Shown here: positions 11,153 to 22,463 of the stretch, piece by piece
Layout: the number at the start of each line of letters is the position of its first letter
How positions within the stretch are numbered: the stretch's first letter is position 1
Assembly: GCF_004337985.1 (NCBI RefSeq)
Contig: NW_021940919.1
Span: forward strand, 1,141,425 to 1,205,424
Direction: 5' to 3'
Origin: Pyricularia pennisetigena
Lineage: Eukaryota; Ascomycota; Sordariomycetes; Magnaporthales; Pyriculariaceae
Length of the DNA stretch: 64,000 nt
Translations under genes and position numbers: made by a program
The notes under the pieces: generated by a model
What the model was told of the DNA's origin: nothing
What the model saw: only the letters and a program-made list of their open reading frames with translations
Database searches by the model: none

Positions 11153-12205
11153 GACAGTTTGTAATTTGTTAAAAGCAGCCCTATGTGTGCATTAAGAGCC
11201 AGCCAGTCCAGTGATCGGTTCCGAGATGAAAAGGGGGACGAGACGTTTTCCCCAAATTAGCTTAATAAAAGATGTGCCTATTGTAACCTCATTTGACACA
11301 GTAAACACCAACCATTTTGCTATTGAATTCAAGGGTATAGTACTGCGTTTGAACCCTAAACCCCAATTTCCAGGTCCTGATGCCTTAGTAACAGGAAACA
11401 ATTCTGCGATTCGATTACCTCTGGAGAGATCAGACTCACTAATGCTAGAGAACAAACTTATTTATACCAAGGCTAAAGTTATGTGGTTTAAATAAACGAT
11501 TCCAGATGATTTTGCAAAACATAGAAGGGGGGATGGAGGAGAATGGACGCAATTGGTTTGACTCTCGGCGGCTAGGATCAACTTTTCCGCTGTTTTCTTT
11601 TTCACCTCGCCAGTATTCATTGTTATAAAAGTGTCGGTAATGAATTACTAGTACGGAACTTCCATATATTGAGCATTTGCTTACCAAAATCAACCTGAAT
11701 CAAGGGCTGTATAATTCGCGTTCTGAAAGCAGAATAACGTAAAGACGACGGCTTTTTGCAGCCCTTCACATGTGCGTCTACTCAGGCATCACTTGTTTCG
11801 GATTTTGTAGACAAAGGAATAGCATGAATTGATATCCTCATTGTTGACTCGACATCAACTCGAGCAAAACAAGGGATGTCACCTCGCTAGGGCGCTAGTC
11901 CTAACGATGGCCCTGCCCCCATTGACAAACACCAGCCTCCATGTAGTTGGCTTTAGAAGCAAACAAGAACTACGAAAGGCAATCAGTTGATGAATTGCGC
12001 TGCAACTGGCAGCGATTATGCTTTTTTCATGTTTGTGTTTTGTTGAGCCCCCTTCCCCGTCGCCTTCCCTATCAAACACATAAAAGAAATATTTCAAAGT
12101 GAACCCAACAACGATATAAGACATACACCTTTGTCCGCATCAACCCCAAATCGCGACAGAGACGTTGCTGTGGACTGTGGGCAGAGCCTCACGCCACCGG
12201 TGACC
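11153..12205. other. Gene-free stretch
   Basis: No supported gene. Short frames at 11211-11495 (plus) and 11445-11693 (minus) lack domains and signal peptides. The right end is the 3' flank of the minus-strand ADP-ribosyltransferase-like gene. Confidence 0.5.
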
Positions 12206-12883
12206 TCATATATACCCAAAGAGCTTTTTTCGTGGTGCTGATGGTGCTGGCAATGGGTCATAACGAGTTGGATTGGGCACAAAGTCGGAGCGGCGGTCAT
12301 CGATAGTTAACCAATACCACCCTTCGATTGCTGACCAAGGGATATCATTTCTCGTTATCCACTCTCGCTCCTCTGGAGCGATTCTATTGACTTTCCCGTC
12401 CGCTTGATATAACGCGTTCACATTCTGGAACCAATCTTCTATCCCAGTCGTGTCGATTTGGTAAATATATCTGGTGCGCCACGCAGGGTAGTACTTGGCT
12501 AGAAGCTTCCAAGCAGAGACAAGATCATCTTCGAACGATATAAATTCGGTTTTGAATTCCCCCTTATAGATGTGGTGACGCGAGGTGTGGACGTGGTCAT
12601 CGTACGTCTGCGGCACATCGTCAGGCTTCTTCTGAACCATGAGACCACCCTCCTTTCTGATGGATTTTGGATTGCGTCTACTGCCATGATATAAGGCTGG
12701 AGGGGTTTTTGGGCCTTGATAGTTGCCAGCTGAATTCCCTGCTGCTGTGCCACGTGGGCTCCCGGGTCTCGAGATCTGCTGCGCTCCGTCCGAGTGTCCG
12801 TTTCTAGGCGACCCCAGAGCTACGGCGCCATCGAATAGTAGTGAGGAGAAGGTCAAAAAGCTTAAAAGAGAGAACTTGTGCAT
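12206..12883 (-). CDS. Secreted ADP-ribosyltransferase-like protein (heat-labile enterotoxin A-chain family)
   Basis: A single exon of 225 aa starts at the ATG at 12883; an in-frame methionine 15 codons upstream would spoil the signal peptide MHKFSLLSFLTFSSLLF. After a Gly/Ser/Pro-rich spacer, residues 62-192 show the layout of the enterotoxin alpha-chain family. A conserved arginine lies in LYHGSRR (69/70), followed by an EGG turn (78-80). A segment around TEFISF (112-117) sits where the Ser-Thr-Ser motif is expected. The E-x-E pair EREW (172-174) is followed by IPWSAIEGWYW (181-191). The R and E-x-E positions are kept, but the STS motif looks degenerate, so NAD-dependent transferase activity is plausible but unproven. 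The family is expanded in insect- and plant-pathogenic ascomycetes as candidate effectors. No B-subunit gene is nearby. A TATA-like TTATAAG lies about 60 bp upstream. Confidence 0.72.
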   Translation of the reverse strand: MHKFSLLSFLTFSSLLFDGAVALGSPRNGHSDGAQQISRPGSPRGTAAGNSAGNYQGPKTPPALYHGSRRNPKSIRKEGGLMVQKKPDDVPQTYDDHVHTSRHHIYKGEFKTEFISFEDDLVSAWKLLAKYYPAWRTRYIYQIDTTGIEDWFQNVNALYQADGKVNRIAPEEREWITRNDIPWSAIEGWYWLTIDDRRSDFVPNPTRYDPLPAPSAPRKKLFGYI

Positions 12884-15022
12884 TTTTAGATCATGCGCCG
12901 CTTTACAAAATGAAGGAATTGAGACCAAAAGAGAGAAATGGCTTATAAATGCCTATAAAGAGCGAAACGTATAAAGAACGAAATGGCTGGCGGTGAGAAG
13001 ACAATTTTCAGGTAACACAATGGCAAAGGGGCAAAGTCATTCTTAAAAAGGGTTGCAGATAGATGGCTGTAGTATTTGCTGCGATTTGATGTTCCTGGGG
13101 CAGGATGCTGCATGGGCCAAGATATCTTTAATTAGCTGACTCTTTTATTAGAGTAGCACCCACTCAACACTGCCTAGCCTTAAAATTAGCTCATAAATTT
13201 CATGCGACTCGCATACGACAAGCTTCTCGAGCAGTGATTTACAGTAATCCGCCAATATCTTGATTAATATTGAGTTATTATATAATACTAACAAATCATT
13301 CGGCCTCCACCTGTACACTCGGCACTTTCGGCGACGCCGCGATTCACCTTTGTCGAGGGAAAAATACTATAACACAAGGGAGATTATAACCCGGGATACG
13401 TGTTAGCCGATGGGAACACTCTCCTAATAGAATTGGTATAACCCTGTGCCAACAGTGTCTCACGCAACAAATGATAAGCTTTACAACCGATAATATCTAA
13501 CTGGCTTCAGGTTGACCCAAAAGAGCCTGAGTGGATGGCTCTCACAATGTGAGAAAGTCTAACGAGCGCAGCGCCATACTTGCATTTGATTCGCCATAAC
13601 ACAGCAAGTTACCAGAGGCGCTGGTGGCAGAGACAGGCGGGAAATTGGACTCGTGTCTGCACCGGACCGAGCTGTGCGGCATGCAACGCTCTCCAATGTC
13701 TAGTCTTGAAGAATGATGGGCGGCAAAGAGTTTATTTACAATTAAGAGACACAGCTTGTATTTCTTTTTTGGACTAGGATTTGGGAAGGTTGCCCCCGCG
13801 GCGATGAGTCCGTGCCGACCAAGTCTCACTCACTACCCGGTGCTCTATTTGGGCAACAAGTATCTAACCCGCATTTCCAAGGATAATGCCTTCGTCTGGC
13901 GGGGTCCGCGTCATGACTCCTTGGCGGTTGTTGTCATTCCATAGGGGGCTACAAAATATATCGGCTCTGATTCTACACATAATATCATTGCCCTCAGGGA
14001 GTTTTTTTTTCCACAGAACAACAACCATATTGCCCGCTGACAATGTTATTTTGCCCAGGTTCTGACCATGAGAGCAAAGCCAGAATTCGCATATGCATGC
14101 CATGACGACACTTGCTTGAAAAGCCAGCAAGGCTAAACGCAGAAGAACATTTTAAACTGCACATTTGCTTTTTTAGAGTAATTGAAGCTATCTGTGTCAG
14201 TGTTAACAAATCCAAGCTTATGATAATATGATAGTATAAGTCCTCCAAAAGGCGCCTTCGAAACCAGAAAGGACTTCCATCTGCCATGTCGCATGGGTGT
14301 TGATTGCATTCAAATGACTTGAAAACGAGAAAAAAACAAATGCATGAGCAGCATTTAAGAAGTTTTCTTGCACGTCAAGATCCTAATAGCCATAGTGAAT
14401 GCTCATTAAAGTGCATCTCAAGGCTTGTTTTCAATTGGGCCCAGTCTCTTTAACAGCCATGGAAGGACTCCACAGCCATTAACAATGACCAAAATCAACC
14501 TTGAAAATACATTATTGAGCCAGCAAATTCAACAAATGGGAAAGCTGGGGTATGAAATACCATTTATAGCGGCAGGCTGACTCGAAAATCTTAGAATATA
14601 CACAGAACTTATGCGCAGGTGTTCTACCTAGGAAAGAACAAAACAGTTCTATCTGTGCCTAAAGTTTTTGACATTATATTGATTTTTATAAAACAATAGC
14701 TCTGCGTCTTACTGCCGGTCGGAATCTGTTCATTTGCAGCCGCGGATATGGAGGTGCCTATCGTTGGCAAGATGGACGATTTTGTGCAGCGCAGCAAAAA
14801 AAAACAAAGCTCGGTAAGTGAAGAGGCTGGCTATGTCATTGTACAAAGCACTCGAGGAGATTGATTAAACGTCGAGGTTCCAGCCAGCCTCAAAACAGAG
14901 CCAGCTGTTTTCATGTGCCTTTGGAGCTTCGTGCATTTTGTCAAGTCCCTAAAGACGGACAGGCCTTCTTAGACGTAGAACATAGGGGATGCAAAATTAT
15001 TGCTCGGCTAATACTTCAGCAG
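12884..15022. other. AT-rich gene-free stretch
   Basis: No supported gene. The left part is the promoter of the minus-strand gene. From about 13040 the DNA is AT-rich, with short frames only (13542-13829 and 13994-14287, minus) and no recognisable domains. Confidence 0.5.
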
Positions 15023-15208
15023 TTTTTGTTTTGGTATGCGCCCCAATACAAAAACCCGCGGGTTACCCACTTCGGGTTAAGCCCGCCAGCCCGCGGGCCC
15101 CCATTAAGCCGCCAAAAAAAAAAACTCGTGGGCCTTTACGGACCCCCGCCAAAAGCCCGTGGGCTGGTGGGCCGGGCCGGGTTATTCCTTTTTTTTCGGG
15201 TTTTGGCA
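15023..15208 (+). repeat. GC-rich dispersed repeat, copy A
   Basis: This copy matches 24161-24340 almost end to end and 18223-18368 in reverse. The conserved 3' end runs from GCCCGTGGGCTGG through GGGCCGGGCCGGG, a T-run, then CGGGTTTTGGCA. An internal AGCCCGCGGGCCCCCATTAA block and self-complementary GC words could fold into hairpins. An A run interrupts this copy at about 15114-15124. It has no coding capacity and sits in otherwise AT-rich DNA. Confidence 0.8.
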
Positions 15209-15365
15209 CGCCGTATCAGTGCCCGAGAGTTACGTAGAGAGTGCTTGTGCCTAGACCACCTCCGCGGTCTTGACTTGTCTTGTTAGTCTCAATACCTAGT
15301 TACTGGACCTATTTTCAACAGCATAAGTAGGAGCTGAGTCAGTCCTGCTAGGGATCCAAACCTCA

Positions 15366-16214
15366 CCTACTATTCAAGTGCATCTCCGTTGTAGCTGTCT
15401 GACTTACCCCTGTGCATGTCCCTGAAAATCTCGATGATCATCCTAGTCATGATCTCGCGAGCTTCGTCGATTCCGACCATCGTCTTGCCGCGAGCTTGCT
15501 GGTCCATGTAAAAAGACGTCTGCGTATCCCGTTGCCCATGTCAGTGAAGACAAAAGCTGGGCAAAGTGTAAAGTAATTTAGCCACTCCTTCTCGAAATGG
15601 CATTGATGTTATACGAAGCGCAACAACAGGCCCATCCCCCATGCTGGTCCGATCACGAAGGGAGAGAAGACGGTAGAGACCTGCGACTCCTGCGGAAATT
15701 CGGGCGGGAATAAACACTATGACAAAATTGGGCTGCATGATTTAATAATCTTACAGCTTTGAGCGCACTGTTTGGGACAGGATCTGGGATTCTGTTTGAG
15801 TTTGTGCCCATGCGATTATCTGGTACATCCTCTCTGATCTTCCTGACTATTGGGCAAGTTTTGCAAGGTCGGGATGGGTAATTGCCACGTCGATCATATC
15901 TATGAAATAGACTTGGAGCTTGTCGACAGTGTCATCCTTCCCGCAAAGCCAATTGATGCTCTGCAGGATGTTTTCCACCCACTCTGGACCTCCGCATCAG
16001 CCAGGGGCCTGCTGGGACAGTCCGGCAGGATGCGGCCGCCATGCATCTCCAGGGCTTCGCCCCAGCGCTTAAGCATGAGATCGTCCGCGTTGAAGCGGCC
16101 CCGCGCGGCGGGCTTATCGACGCCCAAATCGCGGTAGGAATCTACCTTTTCGAGAACATCCATGCAGGTGCCGAACAGGCTGGCAACGCCAACGACAAGC
16201 CCAGTCGCCTCCAT
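15366..16214 (-). pseudogene. HeLo-domain protein relic
   Basis: From the ATG at 16214 the minus strand reads MEATGLVVGVASLFGTCMDV and continues through a VDSYRDLGVDK segment and a FNADDLMLKRWGEAL segment. This is the start of the HeLo (prion-inhibition and propagation) domain, a membrane-targeting four-helix bundle at the N-terminus of fungal incompatibility and NLR proteins. A frameshift near 15990 moves the domain into another frame, which reads NILQSINWLCGKDDTVDKLQ and then DMIDVAITHPDLAKLAQ before a stop at about 15849. A further shift exposes a KIREDVPDN segment, and about 15366-15540 keeps a possible FYMDQQARGKTMVGIDEA tail. With at least two frameshifts it is probably dead. It may be a single-domain remnant or the 5' end of a lost larger gene. 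Confidence 0.7.
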
Positions 16215-16977
16215 GATGGTCAAAGCAGCGAATTGTCAGTTAAAGAAGAGCCTTTTATACTCCTCACTGGCTCGACGAGGAAATAATAAAAAAAAAAAAG
16301 AGTCTTCAGCCATGGGCTGATTCTGGCGGGAAACGTCTGGCCGCGGGGTTGCCCAGGGCTCCCTTGATTTTAATTCTTCACCCTTGCAAGGTCTGGAGTA
16401 AGATAGGGGCTCCCATCTCGGATACGGCTGCCATAAACAGTACATCAACAACAACTACAACGGACAAGTACTTTGCGGATCTGGAAGCCGTAAACTTACC
16501 AAAACTCTCCAACGACCGCATGAGTGTTGGTGCAAGCGGCGGCAGGAATCTTTTCAAGGGATGAGGCTTCACTCTCGGGACCCTCCAACGCCGGGAGGAA
16601 TATGTTAGCATAATTACCAAATATTGACCGGCAAAGTACATGTCAATTCTTTTTAGCTGAACGTAGTGATTGCTGATACATTCCACATCACTGTAAACAA
16701 TTCAAAAATATGATTCATTTTCGGGCAATAAAGTTGCTATATTAAGTGTTGAAAAGTCTTAGACTATTAATAAGTCTTGGTCGGTGAAGCCGGTGGAAGG
16801 AGCACAGATAGCAAAGTCGCAGACATAAATAAAGCAGCGCTTGCTGTTTCCCAAAGCGAGACTCGATATCGTTCGTTTCCTCATTCGCTCCCGCAAATTC
16901 CATATTTCTTTGCATCTTGAACTCGTTTTCACCAAACCTTCTTTCTTCGACAAATTCATTCCACGTTTGCATCGAAT
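16215..16977. other. Intergenic stretch
   Basis: No gene supported. It contains the upstream region of the small secreted protein at 16978, including a TATA-like CATAAATAAA about 150 bp before its ATG. Confidence 0.45.
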
Positions 16978-17365
16978 ATGTACGCCAAACTTTTCTTGGC
17001 ACTCTTGCCTTTGTTGGCATTGACAACTGCCCTGCCGGCACCCTCCGAGGGCGAACTCGCCGCCACCAGCCATGAGGACACCGGCTATTCGAAAGACGGG
17101 ACAGTTGGGTGCCGCTATTGCAGCCGTCCGCCTGCTGTGCCTGTGCATATCGCCCCTGGCAACGGCTATCCTCTCCAACGCTCCCGGCCTGTTCGCGCGG
17201 GTGGTAGCGGCCGTGATCCCAGACACTTATACAGTGCTAATTATGGCGATGATACGAGCTCTGTAAGTGATTTAACCCGAGCTGATAGAAGGGAAATTCT
17301 CTTGTACGCTATCTTGCTGACATTCTACCCTCAATGTCAAGTCGTCCCAAAAAAAGTCCTCATAG
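16978..17365 (+). CDS. Small secreted protein with a CxxC pair (about 102 aa, one intron)
   Basis: The ATG at 16978 opens a signal peptide (MYAKLFLALLPLLALTTALPAP). Proposed exons are 16978-17262 and 17342-17365. The intron begins GTAAGT, contains GCTGAC as a branch site and ends AAG, giving a C-terminus ...DDTSSSSQKKSS. Without splicing the frame runs on to 17454 with a hydrophobic, unnatural tail, so splicing is preferred. The mature protein has a single CRYC pair followed eight residues later by a histidine, then a basic, Gly/Arg/Pro-rich region (RPVRAGGSGRDPRH). No domain recognised. The ALPAP start and CxxC recall the secreted C2H2 proteins at 32782 and 58016, but the second half of a zinc finger is not evident. 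Confidence 0.55.
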
Positions 17366-18222
17366 GATGCATGGAAGTGACCGGTAGAGTGCGAAAACGA
17401 TTCTCTTTCTGCCCACGCCATATATTTCGGGTGTTGCTGCTGCTTGAAAAGTAGCAACTTGTTTAGTTGTCAATACTTGTTGAAAATTTAATATACAGAA
17501 AACATTCAGACAAAAACGTTTATATTCTCACATAACGACTCCAAACGTTTCCTTTCCGTAGCATAGAAGTGGTTTTTCGTTCTCTCAAACTACTTTCGGG
17601 TTGGTAGAACAAGGGTCTAAGGAAGGCAACCTTAATACGTTGCTTCAAATTACTGATTCGGACAAACTGGTCATGCTGCCGATAATCCTGGTGCCAGGCC
17701 AGACTCATCCCCGTGGTTCCCGGACACGAGTGAAGAAAAAACCAATTCAAAGCAAGTGAAGCCCTTATCAAAGCTCCTCGCATATTAGTGAAGGCGGAAA
17801 ATTAGAATTAGGATCACGACCCACTAATTAAGGGGTTTTAATATTTAAGCTAGTCTGTGGGACTGTACTTTTGGTTCTCCAGGGTTCCTAGGTCAGCCCG
17901 TCTGACCTTGGCTAAAGGCACTGGATTAGGCCAAATACGAGACTGAAATACTCTTAGTTGCTTTTAAACTTGGACAATGTCGTCAATTTTACCCCGGGAA
18001 ATGAGGGATGGGAATTCCAGTAAAACTGTGAAACGCTGTCGCTCGCATAAAGATTTATTGCTTTTGGATATCGAGAGAATTCCACCGAACCGTTATCTAA
18101 CAATGGAGGCCTGCATTCAAGTGCGGATGGACCCATCTACAGCTTGTTATTAATTCCAGTCGGGTCATGATGTAGTTGCTGGCGTCCACGGTTTCATTAT
18201 ATCAAGTGGTACAAGTAAGGCC
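17366..18222. other. Gene-free stretch
   Basis: No supported gene or repeat; only short frames without recognisable features. Confidence 0.45.
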
Positions 18223-18368
18223 TGACAAAACCCGAAAAAAAAGGAATAGCCCGGCCCGGCCCACCAGCCCACGGATTCTTGGCGGGGGCCCGTAAAAGCC
18301 CACGGATTTTCTTGGCGGGTCAATGGGGGCCCGCGGGTTGCCAAGAAAACCCGCGTTCGATTTTGGGC
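18223..18368 (-). repeat. GC-rich dispersed repeat, copy B (reverse orientation)
   Basis: This is the reverse complement of copies A and C. It begins TGACAAAACCCG (the TTTTGGCA end in reverse), then has an A run, CCCGGCCCGGCCCACCAGCCC, and the CAATGGGGGCCCGCGGG block. It is shorter and more diverged at its far end than the other two. Confidence 0.75.
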
Positions 18369-18699
18369 CCGGAGTGGAATCGTCTGCTGTTTGACGCTGG
18401 CTCAGTCCATGCCGTTCATTTCTCGGCAAAAGACTTCATCCTCCGCATGCCGCCGACGCGACAATACTTCCAGTGCCCAGAATACAGACACCTGACCGGC
18501 CCCCTTGCGAGCTCACATGTTTTGCATCTGGCATTTTTGTGTTTTCGCTATCTGGCTACATTCGCAGTGTGGACAGAGAGGTTTTCTTTGGACAGCGGCC
18601 GCTATTCCAACTACCGGGGACGACCAATCGTCCCAGCGACGGCGTGTCTGTTCGCAATACTTGGCGAGCAACCGGATAGTATGAGAAATCCTGGATCCT

Positions 18700-19000
18700 C
18701 TCAACGCCGTCATCAGCAAGATTATCGAGCCAAACGGCAAAATGTGGAGCGGTTCTGATGAATTCATATACTGCGCAGGTATACCAGCGACTAATGCCAA
18801 CGGGACCTCGACAAATCACCAATCCGAGTCTAGATGGAGAGAACGTCTTGAGATGTCACAATTAGTCCTTGAAAATGGCGCCGATATTGATGCGACTAGC
18901 CAGCACGGCAACACAACGCTTCACATTGCGGCAACAAATTACCATCGGCGCCTCCTACCCAGAACCATATCATGTCATGAAAAGGATTCCCACCATCTCG
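18700..19000 (+). pseudogene. Ankyrin-repeat relic
   Basis: The plus strand encodes one clear ankyrin unit, LVLENGADIDATSQHGNTTL followed by HIAATN, within an open frame starting near 18742. The frame loses any ankyrin pattern after HIAATN and runs into an N gap at 19001-19002. No upstream effector or NACHT domain is readable. It is probably the remains of an ankyrin-repeat protein; with the HeLo relic 2.5 kb away it could derive from one former NLR/HET-type locus, which is speculation. Confidence 0.5.
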
Positions 19001-19290
19001 NNAAAAAAAGGGAGTACCGCTTGCTCTCAGCGTTATGAGGCAACCTTGCAGAGGGGCAAACTCATCATCGTCGAAGAGGATTCGTGGCCTGCCCTAGCGA
19101 CGCTCTCTCGGCCCGTCCGCAAAATACAGCTACAGGTCGTTTAGGCTTTACAGCGTCCTGGAGTTTTGGATCGTTCTCTCTGTCATCCACCCACGCTGGC
19201 GCAGGCTCTTTGCGCTCTTTCCTTCCTGTCTAGAGGTTTTTGGTGTTCAATAACCGCAAGGCCTCCTGCCCATGACGAGCTATCTCCCTC

Positions 19291-20440
19291 CTAAGCTACG
19301 GTTGTGAAGCCCGGTCTTGTGCGGGCACCACCTTCCTGCCCGGGCACATCGCAAGACGCTGTTCGAAAGACCGAGGTCGAAGAGGGCATGTCGTGAAGCA
19401 CCACGTCGACACCGCGATTTCCGTGCCCGTCCGGCCCGCCGTGAGCTGGCGCATCAGACAACGAGACCCGCGGAGGAACAGGGCCCGAGGAGCCAAACCT
19501 CGTCCTGACCCACGGCTCGAGGTTGAAGTACCCTCCGGCAGCGAAAAGACCAAGCCACAGCACCAGCTCCGTACCATAGATGACAATGCCCAGAACGTCG
19601 AGCCTCGGCTGGAAGAAGACGGACAACAGCGAGAACAGGTCGCCGGCGGCGTCGATGCCGACAAAGATGAAGGATATGCCGCGGACGGACCGGTGCAGGT
19701 AGACGTCCCAGTAGTGGCGCAGCACACCGGCTGCCAGCAGGGCGGCAGAGAGGGCGGCCATCAAGGTCGCCGGCCAGGTCAGGTGCGCCTCTGCCCGGGC
19801 GGCGAGCAGGGCGAAGATGAGGGCGACCTGAACGGCGGCCATGAATGCGGCCAGGGGTACCACGACGGCCACGCAACGAGTCAGGGACCAGTGCTGATGG
19901 AGAGCGTGTACGTCAACAAGAGACACGACAGAGTATGTACTTGAGGAAGTCGGGCTGTCGCTCACTTTCCAGTCGTAGTAGCAGCATTGTGCCCAGGTGA
20001 CAAGGCTGAGCAGCGTCAAGATCTGCGGCTGAATGCGCAAGGCGACGTTGTATTCCTCGGTGATGTTGTAGACGCCTAGAGGGACGCCAGCCCAGGCCCA
20101 GAGCATCATCATGGACGGCTGGAGGCCGACGGTGTTGTGACGCCGGTAATTCACAATGATTTGCGGGATGAGCTGCTCGTAGAAGTGAAGTGTGTCAGTG
20201 AGATGGACAGTCTGTTGGGAGTGTTGGCTACCTGACTGTGTCTGGGCGTCCGGAGTCTGTTGGTTTAAAAAAAAAATAATAACAACAATAAGAGCAAAAA
20301 CAAACCTGGATTGACCAGCACACCTACACCGGATCCGTAACTGGTTAGTTGAAAACGACGCAGATCATAGACACGAGATTGGGATCAATGCAAACCGCTC
20401 CGAGGGTGCCCAAAATATTAGCCGCCACAGCGTTTTCCAT
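19291..20440 (-). CDS. PQ-loop repeat membrane protein with an 18-nt micro-exon
   Basis: Exons in gene order are 20440-20396, 20323-20306, 20172-19966 and 19893-19291, 290 aa in total. The start reads MENAVAANILGTLGA. The 18-nt exon adds VCWSIQ, and the third exon continues LIPQIIVNYRRHNTVGLQPS, which restores an intact first PQ-loop motif. All introns are GT-AG; intron 1 contains ACTAAC. The fourth exon begins HWSLTRC after a 72-nt in-frame intron starting GTGAGC. Several transmembrane segments follow, with a second PQ-loop-like segment SVRGISFIFVGIDAAGDLFS. PQ-loop proteins include vacuolar/lysosomal amino-acid exporters and SWEET-like transporters; substrate and membrane are unknown here. 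The last 75 residues are polar and probably cytosolic. Neighbours offer no functional hint. Confidence 0.8.
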
Positions 20441-22463
20441 TTTAGGATAATGACACGACAAGAAAGAGCTGCTGTCAATGTGATGATCCAGATAGTGCTA
20501 CCTGGAGCAGTGGAAATAAAGAGAAAAAAAAGACAGATCACCGTGGTGGAGCAAGAGTGACTGGACTTTTGACGCGAAATGCCAGAAATTCAACAAGCCA
20601 AGCCAAACCACTATTCCATTTCAAGAAAAGAGAATCCAAGTCTTGGGGTTGGTCCATTTATATACGGCTCCCTCATGTGGGGATCTTCCCCCGGCGCCAC
20701 AATGTTGTTGTTAACTATGCCTAAGGCAGAGATTTCGTCACTGAAGGTCACCGTCAATCACTTGACAAACTGGAGGACCACGAGGAGTGCCCATTTCTTT
20801 CCGAAATAGAGATCAAAGGTACTGACAGGAGGGTGTCGAGGTAAATGTAAATATATCAAAAAGATACCAAAACCGAAATGTCCGGTTTTATTACGTCAAT
20901 AAACTAAAGGTATGGTGGCTATACCCGCTTTGAGCTGCTGTTAACCCTGGTTGCGGCACTTTTCTTCCCCACTCCATCCGTAGAGCTTGGCCAAATGCCT
21001 TGGCTACCTAGTTAGCAAACCGCTGATTCCATCACAACAGTAACAACACATTTCGCCCAATAGTACAAATCGCCAACATCAACGACTAATATGCAGCTTG
21101 GGGACCACCCGTGCTATTTTTCTTTTTGTTTCTCCATTGGCAACGTCCAAACGCAGCTGCATAACAGGTTTCAGTATAACGAATTTATGTCTTGACAAAC
21201 GGCAATCCAGAGACCCCGCTTGCTGTTGTTTGATATTTTGTTGCGGCCATGTAGCTCATATCGCGAACCTGAAAGCGGTGTCGACGATAACCCGCCCTAG
21301 TCGCAAAGAGGGGTGGACATCCTCTACGCAGCGCTCCAGTGGTTCTTCCTGACATCAAATTGCAGCCGCTACAGGCCTGGACTTGGTACGAGCTAGTGCA
21401 ACGCGGTGGGCCGAGTTCGATGTGTGATGCATCTATGCTGCGTATCAAATGGTGCACCTGACCGGTTGGCATCAACGAGACAACTGTCTTTTCTCAGAGC
21501 GGTCTCAAAACTCTGAATAATATCAGCAATTGCGGTCATATCTCTGACAATAGCTATGCGACTGCATGTTGGCGGTAATCATGCTCTCGCGGCGACTCCA
21601 AATCCCAAAAGTAAGTGAGAGGTGAATTTATCATTTGACAAAATATCGACGGTCATCCCGAGACTGCCAAGCCCGGGCTGCAATCTTGTTGCGTGGAGCC
21701 ATAGGCGGTAAACAGTGATTCTTTTCGGGGTGAAGAGGGGCTGTAGACATCTTCTCCTTGGCCAGAGGTCGCAATTGTGATCAATTGCTTTGCAATTCGT
21801 ATGACCGCATGATACCGGAACCAATACTCGAGGATTTGGAGCGCCGGTTGGCTCTTTTTCATTGCCATCGAGCTGGTAGACTGACTTCAAGCAAGTGGTG
21901 TGCTGCGGAGGTCGCCGAAGTGGGCAGGACGCGCTTTCATTCAACTGGCTTGACGCCGGGATAGAACAGCAAAAACCCGCCACATCAGGCAATCGTGGTG
22001 GACCTACGCCAATCTTTACGTTGAGAAACACTGCGTCAATGGCTGTCGTGATATATGGGCTGGGCAAGTCCGACTCAGGCAGATAGGGCTGCGTGGCTTT
22101 GTAAAACTCGGTAAACATGAGCGGTTTGTTCACAAGGCAGTGGGCGAAACAGAGATACGCAGGGCGGGCTGAATATATAGACAGGTCGTGGTAGATAGAT
22201 TTGCAATAGCATTATGTTGTTATAAGAAATATGGACGTCGGTCAGCCAGCGCTCATACAAACCGGCTTGTTTGTTAAACCTGTGTTGCAGCCTTTCCAGG
22301 TTTGAACGAGCCCAGTCAGGCGTTGAGTGCAAGCTCCTTCGACTGGGTTAAAGACGGCATTATGTGCCCCAGTTTCACCTCGTCCCACCCAGAAATGTCT
22401 ATCAGTGGTGCGTCTGCAGGTAGAAATAGTAATACAACCTCCTCCGTCACCCGCTTGGTGCGG
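20441..22463. other. Gene-free stretch
   Basis: Contains the promoter of the PQ-loop gene and then only unassigned frames. A 184-codon minus-strand frame at 21579-22133 has no recognisable domain and may be degraded coding DNA. Confidence 0.45.

Noticed and set aside
21579..22133. 184-codon minus-strand frame
   Set aside because: No domain, no signal peptide, no promoter or splice evidence; possibly degraded coding DNA but nothing supports a call.
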